Source: an uncultured Sphingomonadales bacterium
GTDB taxonomy: Bacteria > Pseudomonadota > Alphaproteobacteria > Sphingomonadales > Sphingomonadaceae
Reading direction: 5' to 3'
Assembly (NCBI GenBank): GCA_903828025.1
Contig: CAIKKO010000060.1
Location: 1 to 9,281, forward strand
Length of the DNA stretch: 9,281 nt
The number at the start of each line of letters is the position of its first letter. Within the stretch, counting starts at the first letter, position 1. Positions 6,173-9,281 of this stretch are shown here, in pieces. The notes under the pieces were generated by a model. It did not search any database and was not told the DNA's origin. It saw only the letters and a program-made list of their open reading frames with translations. Both the position numbers and the translations under genes were made by a program.

Positions 6173-6259
6173 TGGCTGCTTTGGACGGACAGCGCTTCGA
6201 ACCCTCGCCGATACACTAGACGGCTGGCGGAAAAGGGACCACAATCGACCGATCAAATC

Positions 6260-6286
6260 TGGTTGCCAATGCAACCAACCGGTTGC
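6260..6286 (+). promoter_or_regulatory. Phased GGTTGC/GCAACC elements upstream of the M1 aminopeptidase
   Basis: GGTTGC (6261-6266), GCAACC (6271-6276) and GGTTGC (6281-6286) alternate in orientation and start exactly 10 bases apart. The first two form TGGTTGC-CAAT-GCAACCA, a perfect 7-bp inverted repeat with a 4-base loop. The last two form GCAACC-AACC-GGTTGC, which contains the palindrome AACCGGTT. The hairpins share the middle arm and would exclude each other in RNA. The element lies 44-71 bases before the ATG and about 28 before the Shine-Dalgarno. It fits either a regulator operator or a 5'-UTR switch. No convincing -35/-10 pair is seen in 6173-6330. Confidence 0.5.
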
Positions 6287-6313
6287 TAAGGGCCCCGTCG
6301 CCCCCCGTTTCTT

Positions 6314-6320
6314 GAGGAAA
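6314..6320 (+). promoter_or_regulatory. Shine-Dalgarno of the M1 aminopeptidase
   Basis: GAGGAAA ends 10 bases before the ATG at 6331. That start gives an immediate signal peptide. Confidence 0.7.
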
Positions 6321-6330
6321 GTCCGTCATT

Positions 6331-9030
6331 ATGCATCTCCGCCGTTCCGCCGCCGTTCTGGCGATTGCGCTGTGCAGCACCATGCTGGCACCGCTTCCCG
6401 CGCTCGCGGCGGGTGATGCGAAGGTTGCCCCGGGTGCTGTCGCTGCCCCTGCTGCTGTCGCTGCAGCCGCAGCAAACGAAGTGCCGAGCACGCTGCCCCG
6501 CACCGCACGCCCGACGCACTATACGATTGCCATCACCCCCGACGCCAAGGCGCTGACCTTCAAGGGTACTTTTGCGATCGACGTGGAAGTGCTGGCCAAT
6601 GCCCCGGCGATTGTCGTCAATGCCGATCAGCTGGTCATCGGCACGGCGCGGCTGGTTCCGGCCAAGGGTGACGCGGTGCCGCTGACGGTGACGCTCGACA
6701 AGGCCGCGCAGACCGCGACGTTTACCCCGCCAGCGATGATCGCGCCGGGTATGTACCGCCTCGAAGGGGCTTACACCGGCCTGATCGACACGCAGGCGTC
6801 AGGCTTGTTCGCGCTCGACTACAAGGATGCCGACGGCAAGGACAACCGCGCGCTGTTCACGCAGTTCGAAGCGCCGTTCGCGCGCCGGTTTGCCCCGATG
6901 TTCGACGAACCGAGCTTCAAGGCCACGTTCGATTTGTCCGCCACAGTGCCCGCGGGCCAGATGGCGGTGGGCAACCTGCCCATCACCAGCGAAGTGCCCG
7001 CAGGGCCGGGGCTGAAAACGGTCACTTTCGGCACGAGCCCCAAGATGTCGTCGTACCTGCTGTTCTTCGGCATTGGCGATTTCGAGCGGATCGCCAAGCC
7101 GGCCGCACCCGGCGTCGAAGCCGGAATCGTATCGCCGCGCGGGTCGGGCGAGCAGGCGCGCTTTGCGCTTGACGAACTGGCCAACCTGATCCCGTTCTAT
7201 ACCGATTATTTCGGCCAGCCGTTCCCGCTGCCCAAGATCGACACGGTGGCCGGCCCGGGGGAATCGCAGACGTTCGGGGCGATGGAGAACTGGGGCGCGA
7301 TCTTCACTTTCGCGCGCGGGCTGCTCGATGATCCGGCCAATACCACCCCGGTCCGGCGGCGCTACATTGCGACCACACAGGCGCATGAAACCGCGCACCA
7401 GTGGTTCGGCGATCTGGTGACGATGGCGTGGTGGGACGACCTCTGGCTCAACGAGGGTTTCGCCAGCTGGATGGAAACCAAGGCGACCGACCACTTCCAC
7501 CCCGATTGGTTCCCGCTGCTCGACCGGGTCGGTGGGCGCGAACAGGCGATGGGCCTCGATGCCTACCGCACAACGCATCCGATCGTGCAGAAAATCCGCA
7601 CGGTCGAGGAAACCAACCAGGCGTTTGACAGCATCACCTATGAAAAGGGCGAGGCGGTGATCGCCATGCTCGAAGCGTATGCGGGCGAGGATGTGTGGCG
7701 CAGCGGCCTGCGCGCCTACATGGCCGAGCACAAGTTCGCCAATTCGCACACCACGGACTTGTGGCGCGCGGTCGAGCAGGCGGGCGCGAAGGGCCTGACC
7801 GATATCGCGCTCGATTTCACGACGCAGCCCGGCATTCCGCTGGTGCGCGTGGCTGCGGCCAAGTGCGCCGCCGGACGCACCACGCTGACCCTGACGCAGG
7901 AAGAGTTCACCCGCGACCGCGTCGGCCAGCCTTCGGCGATGCGCTGGCGGGTGCCGCTGCTGGTTGCTTCGGGCACAGGCGCGCCGGTCCGCATGGTCAT
8001 GGCCGATGGCCGCGCCACGGTTGCGGTGGATGGCTGCGGCCCGGTGGTGATCAACGCCGGTCAGCTTGGCTACTACCGTTCGCTCTATACCCCGAGGATG
8101 GCGGCGCGTCTGGCCAAGGCCTTGTCGGCGCTCAAGCCGATCGACCAGCTGGGCCTGCTGGCCGATCAGATGGAGCTGTCGGAGGCCGGGTATCAGCCGA
8201 TGGCGGCCGGGCTGGCGTTCCTCGGTGCGGTGCCGGTGGATGCCAATCCGCTGGTGGCGAGCGAGGCGATTGGCCAGTTCAACGACCTCTATGACCGCGC
8301 GGGTGAGGACAAGGCAGCCAAAGCGGCCGTGGCGGCGCGTGCCATCGCAGCGTGGAAGCCGCGCCTCGATGCGCTGGGCTTCGCGCCGCGCAAGGACGAA
8401 TCGCTGGCGCTCGCAAGCCTGCGGTCATCGCTCATCGCCGTGCTCGGCAAGATGGACGAACCGAGCGTTGTCGCTGAGGCGCGCCGCCAGTTTGCCTTGC
8501 TCGATGCCAACCCGCGCGCGATGGACGGGCCGCTCAAGACGGTCTGGCAGCGCGTGATCGCGCGCAAGGCAGACCTCGCCACATGGACCAAGCTCGAAAA
8601 ACTGGCGGAAGCGGCGACGGCATCGGGGGAACGCGCCGATCTGTTCACGCTGCTGGCCGCGGCGGAAGACCCGGCGCTGTCGCAGAAGGCGCTGGATCTC
8701 TCGCTGACCGCGACCCCCGGCGCAACGACGAGCGCGACGATGATTGCGCAAGTGTCGTATCACAACACCCCGCAGGCGTTCGATTTCTTCGTGGCCAACA
8801 CCGACAAGATCTATTCGCTGGTCGATGGGGCCGGGCGGGGCCGCTACCTCGGGCGGATCACGCACGAGGCTGATACGCAGGCGATGGTGGACAAGCTGAC
8901 CGCGTATGCGGCCACGCTCGACCCCGATTTGCGGGTGCAGATCGAGCGTTCGCTTTCGGCGATCCGCGACCGGCTGGCGACCAATCCGCGCATCACGCGC
9001 GAGACGCAGGCCTGGCTCAAGGCGAAGTAA
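6331..9030 (+). CDS. Secreted M1-family zinc metallo-aminopeptidase
   Basis: The 899-residue protein begins with a signal peptide (R4-R5, hydrophobic core about 7-22, ALA|A at 24-27), so it works in the periplasm or outside. An Ala/Pro-rich linker at about 28-50 contains a slippage-type repeat. The N-terminal beta domain (about 55-245) has Q178 and E180 before FDEP (191-194), the substrate-facing segment of M1 enzymes. The catalytic domain (about 250-490) has the exopeptidase motif GAMEN (316-320) and the zinc site H352-E353-x-x-H356 with E375 eighteen residues later (NEGF). E353 is the general base and Y437 (YEKG) the likely transition-state tyrosine. A short beta domain and a helical C-terminal half resembling the ERAP1 C-terminal domain follow (about 560-890). 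All catalytic residues are present, so it should be an active broad-specificity aminopeptidase. It resembles the mammalian APN/Pam1-type architecture and is longer at its N terminus than cytoplasmic PepN. It appears monocistronic and ends before a strong hairpin. Confidence 0.95.
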   Translation: MHLRRSAAVLAIALCSTMLAPLPALAAGDAKVAPGAVAAPAAVAAAAANEVPSTLPRTARPTHYTIAITPDAKALTFKGTFAIDVEVLANAPAIVVNADQLVIGTARLVPAKGDAVPLTVTLDKAAQTATFTPPAMIAPGMYRLEGAYTGLIDTQASGLFALDYKDADGKDNRALFTQFEAPFARRFAPMFDEPSFKATFDLSATVPAGQMAVGNLPITSEVPAGPGLKTVTFGTSPKMSSYLLFFGIGDFERIAKPAAPGVEAGIVSPRGSGEQARFALDELANLIPFYTDYFGQPFPLPKIDTVAGPGESQTFGAMENWGAIFTFARGLLDDPANTTPVRRRYIATTQAHETAHQWFGDLVTMAWWDDLWLNEGFASWMETKATDHFHPDWFPLLDRVGGREQAMGLDAYRTTHPIVQKIRTVEETNQAFDSITYEKGEAVIAMLEAYAGEDVWRSGLRAYMAEHKFANSHTTDLWRAVEQAGAKGLTDIALDFTTQPGIPLVRVAAAKCAAGRTTLTLTQEEFTRDRVGQPSAMRWRVPLLVASGTGAPVRMVMADGRATVAVDGCGPVVINAGQLGYYRSLYTPRMAARLAKALSALKPIDQLGLLADQMELSEAGYQPMAAGLAFLGAVPVDANPLVASEAIGQFNDLYDRAGEDKAAKAAVAARAIAAWKPRLDALGFAPRKDESLALASLRSSLIAVLGKMDEPSVVAEARRQFALLDANPRAMDGPLKTVWQRVIARKADLATWTKLEKLAEAATASGERADLFTLLAAAEDPALSQKALDLSLTATPGATTSATMIAQVSYHNTPQAFDFFVANTDKIYSLVDGAGRGRYLGRITHEADTQAMVDKLTAYAATLDPDLRVQIERSLSAIRDRLATNPRITRETQAWLKAK
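6435..6464. repeat. 12-base direct repeat, 18-base period, in the M1 leader
   Basis: TGCTGTCGCTGC occurs at 6435-6446 and 6453-6464. It encodes part of the Ala/Pro-rich linker just after the signal peptide, and the period keeps the frame. It is likely a low-complexity slippage product. Confidence 0.7.
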
Positions 9031-9042
9031 GCCATCGCGCAG

Positions 9043-9076
9043 CCCCGGCCCTTCCCGATTGCGGGAGGGGCCGGGG
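9043..9076. terminator. GC-rich hairpin between convergent genes
   Basis: A 15-bp stem with one G-U pair and a 4-base loop (ATTG): arm CCCCGGCCCTTCCCG at 9043-9057 and its partner at 9062-9076. It begins 12 bases after the M1 aminopeptidase stop and ends 13 bases before the stop of the convergent gene, so it can serve both strands. No T-run follows on either strand, so it may act as a weak terminator or as a 3'-end stabiliser instead of a classic intrinsic terminator. Confidence 0.65.
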
Positions 9077-9089
9077 GCCTGCCTTCAAA

Positions 9090-9281
9090 TCAGCGCAGCA
9101 AGCCGCCGAGCAGCCCGCGCGCGAACCGGCCAAACGCCGCGCCGCCAAGCTGCGTCGCGATCGTGCCGACCACGGCGGTCGCGCCCGAGGCCATTGGCGA
9201 GGAGCGGGATTTGCGCCCCGAAAGCTCTGCCGCGATGACCGAACCGGCGGAGGCGGCAATCGCGCCCATCGCGGCCTTGCC
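9090..9281 (-). CDS. C-terminal end of a minus-strand protein, possibly HerA-like/DUF853 ATPase
   Basis: Reading the minus strand from the right edge gives 63 residues ending at TGA (9090-9092). They are Gly/Ala-rich, with a basic Ser/Arg patch (SGRKSRSSP) and then a glycine-zipper-like tail (TIATQLGGAAFGRFARGLLGGLLR). A tail of this kind, with an Arg-rich amphipathic helix ending in GLLGGLL, resembles my memory of the C terminus of YjgR/DUF853 HerA-like helicases, but that is recall and not a search result. A small membrane-interacting glycine-zipper protein is the alternative. The codon pattern is consistent with real coding sequence, and the gene is convergent with the M1 aminopeptidase. 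The start and most of the protein lie outside the window. Confidence 0.6.
   Translation of the reverse strand, partial: GKAAMGAIAASAGSVIAAELSGRKSRSSPMASGATAVVGTIATQLGGAAFGRFARGLLGGLLR

Noticed and set aside
6181..6217. TTGGAC and TACACT as a sigma-70 promoter for the M1 aminopeptidase
   Set aside because: The spacer would be 25 bases, too long for a standard promoter.
6173..6260. Terminator after the histidine kinase
   Set aside because: Only short imperfect stems (CGCC/GGCG around 6206-6228) are seen, without a T-run.
6799..7749. A 316-codon minus-strand frame opposite the M1 aminopeptidase
   Set aside because: It covers the conserved catalytic region of M1, which constrains the plus strand; no domain is visible in the antisense product.

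Overview
The window looks like ordinary chromosome from a high-G+C alphaproteobacterium. Protein style suggests the Sphingomonadales (Novosphingobium, Sphingopyxis or Erythrobacter-like), but this is an inference: there is no rRNA or other phylogenetic marker. Coding density is high, every intergenic gap is under 160 bases, and I see no tRNA, rRNA, CRISPR array, insertion sequence or phage gene.

Layout from left to right. (1) The 5' part of a minus-strand oligopeptidase B (S9) gene runs off the left edge. (2) About 60 bases away, divergently, lies a plus-strand three-domain Xaa-Pro aminopeptidase (M24B). Downstream on the same strand are a small VOC-fold protein and a single-domain cupin, 5 bases apart. 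(3) A 154-base gap with a helically phased direct repeat leads into a tight three-gene operon: a secreted four-EF-hand protein with a His/Met-rich tail, an OmpR-family response regulator that overlaps it by 4 bases (ATGA), and a sensor histidine kinase with a GTG start that overlaps the regulator by 8 bases. (4) A 158-base gap with three GGTTGC/GCAACC elements exactly 10 bases apart leads into a large secreted M1 metallo-aminopeptidase. A strong GC hairpin follows, then the C-terminal end of a convergent minus-strand gene that may encode a HerA-like/DUF853 ATPase.

How the genes may work together. Three peptidases of different specificity surround the regulatory genes: endo-cleavage after basic residues in oligopeptides, removal of N-terminal residues before proline, and broad aminopeptidase activity in the periplasm. 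This fits peptide scavenging, although nothing shows co-regulation. The most interesting unit is EF-hand protein, regulator and kinase. The order resembles periplasmic accessory protein plus two-component systems such as CpxP-CpxRA, but here the accessory protein is a calmodulin-like EF-hand protein. This suggests a Ca2+ or other divalent-metal sensing circuit. The direct repeats upstream are a natural candidate for the regulator's own binding site.
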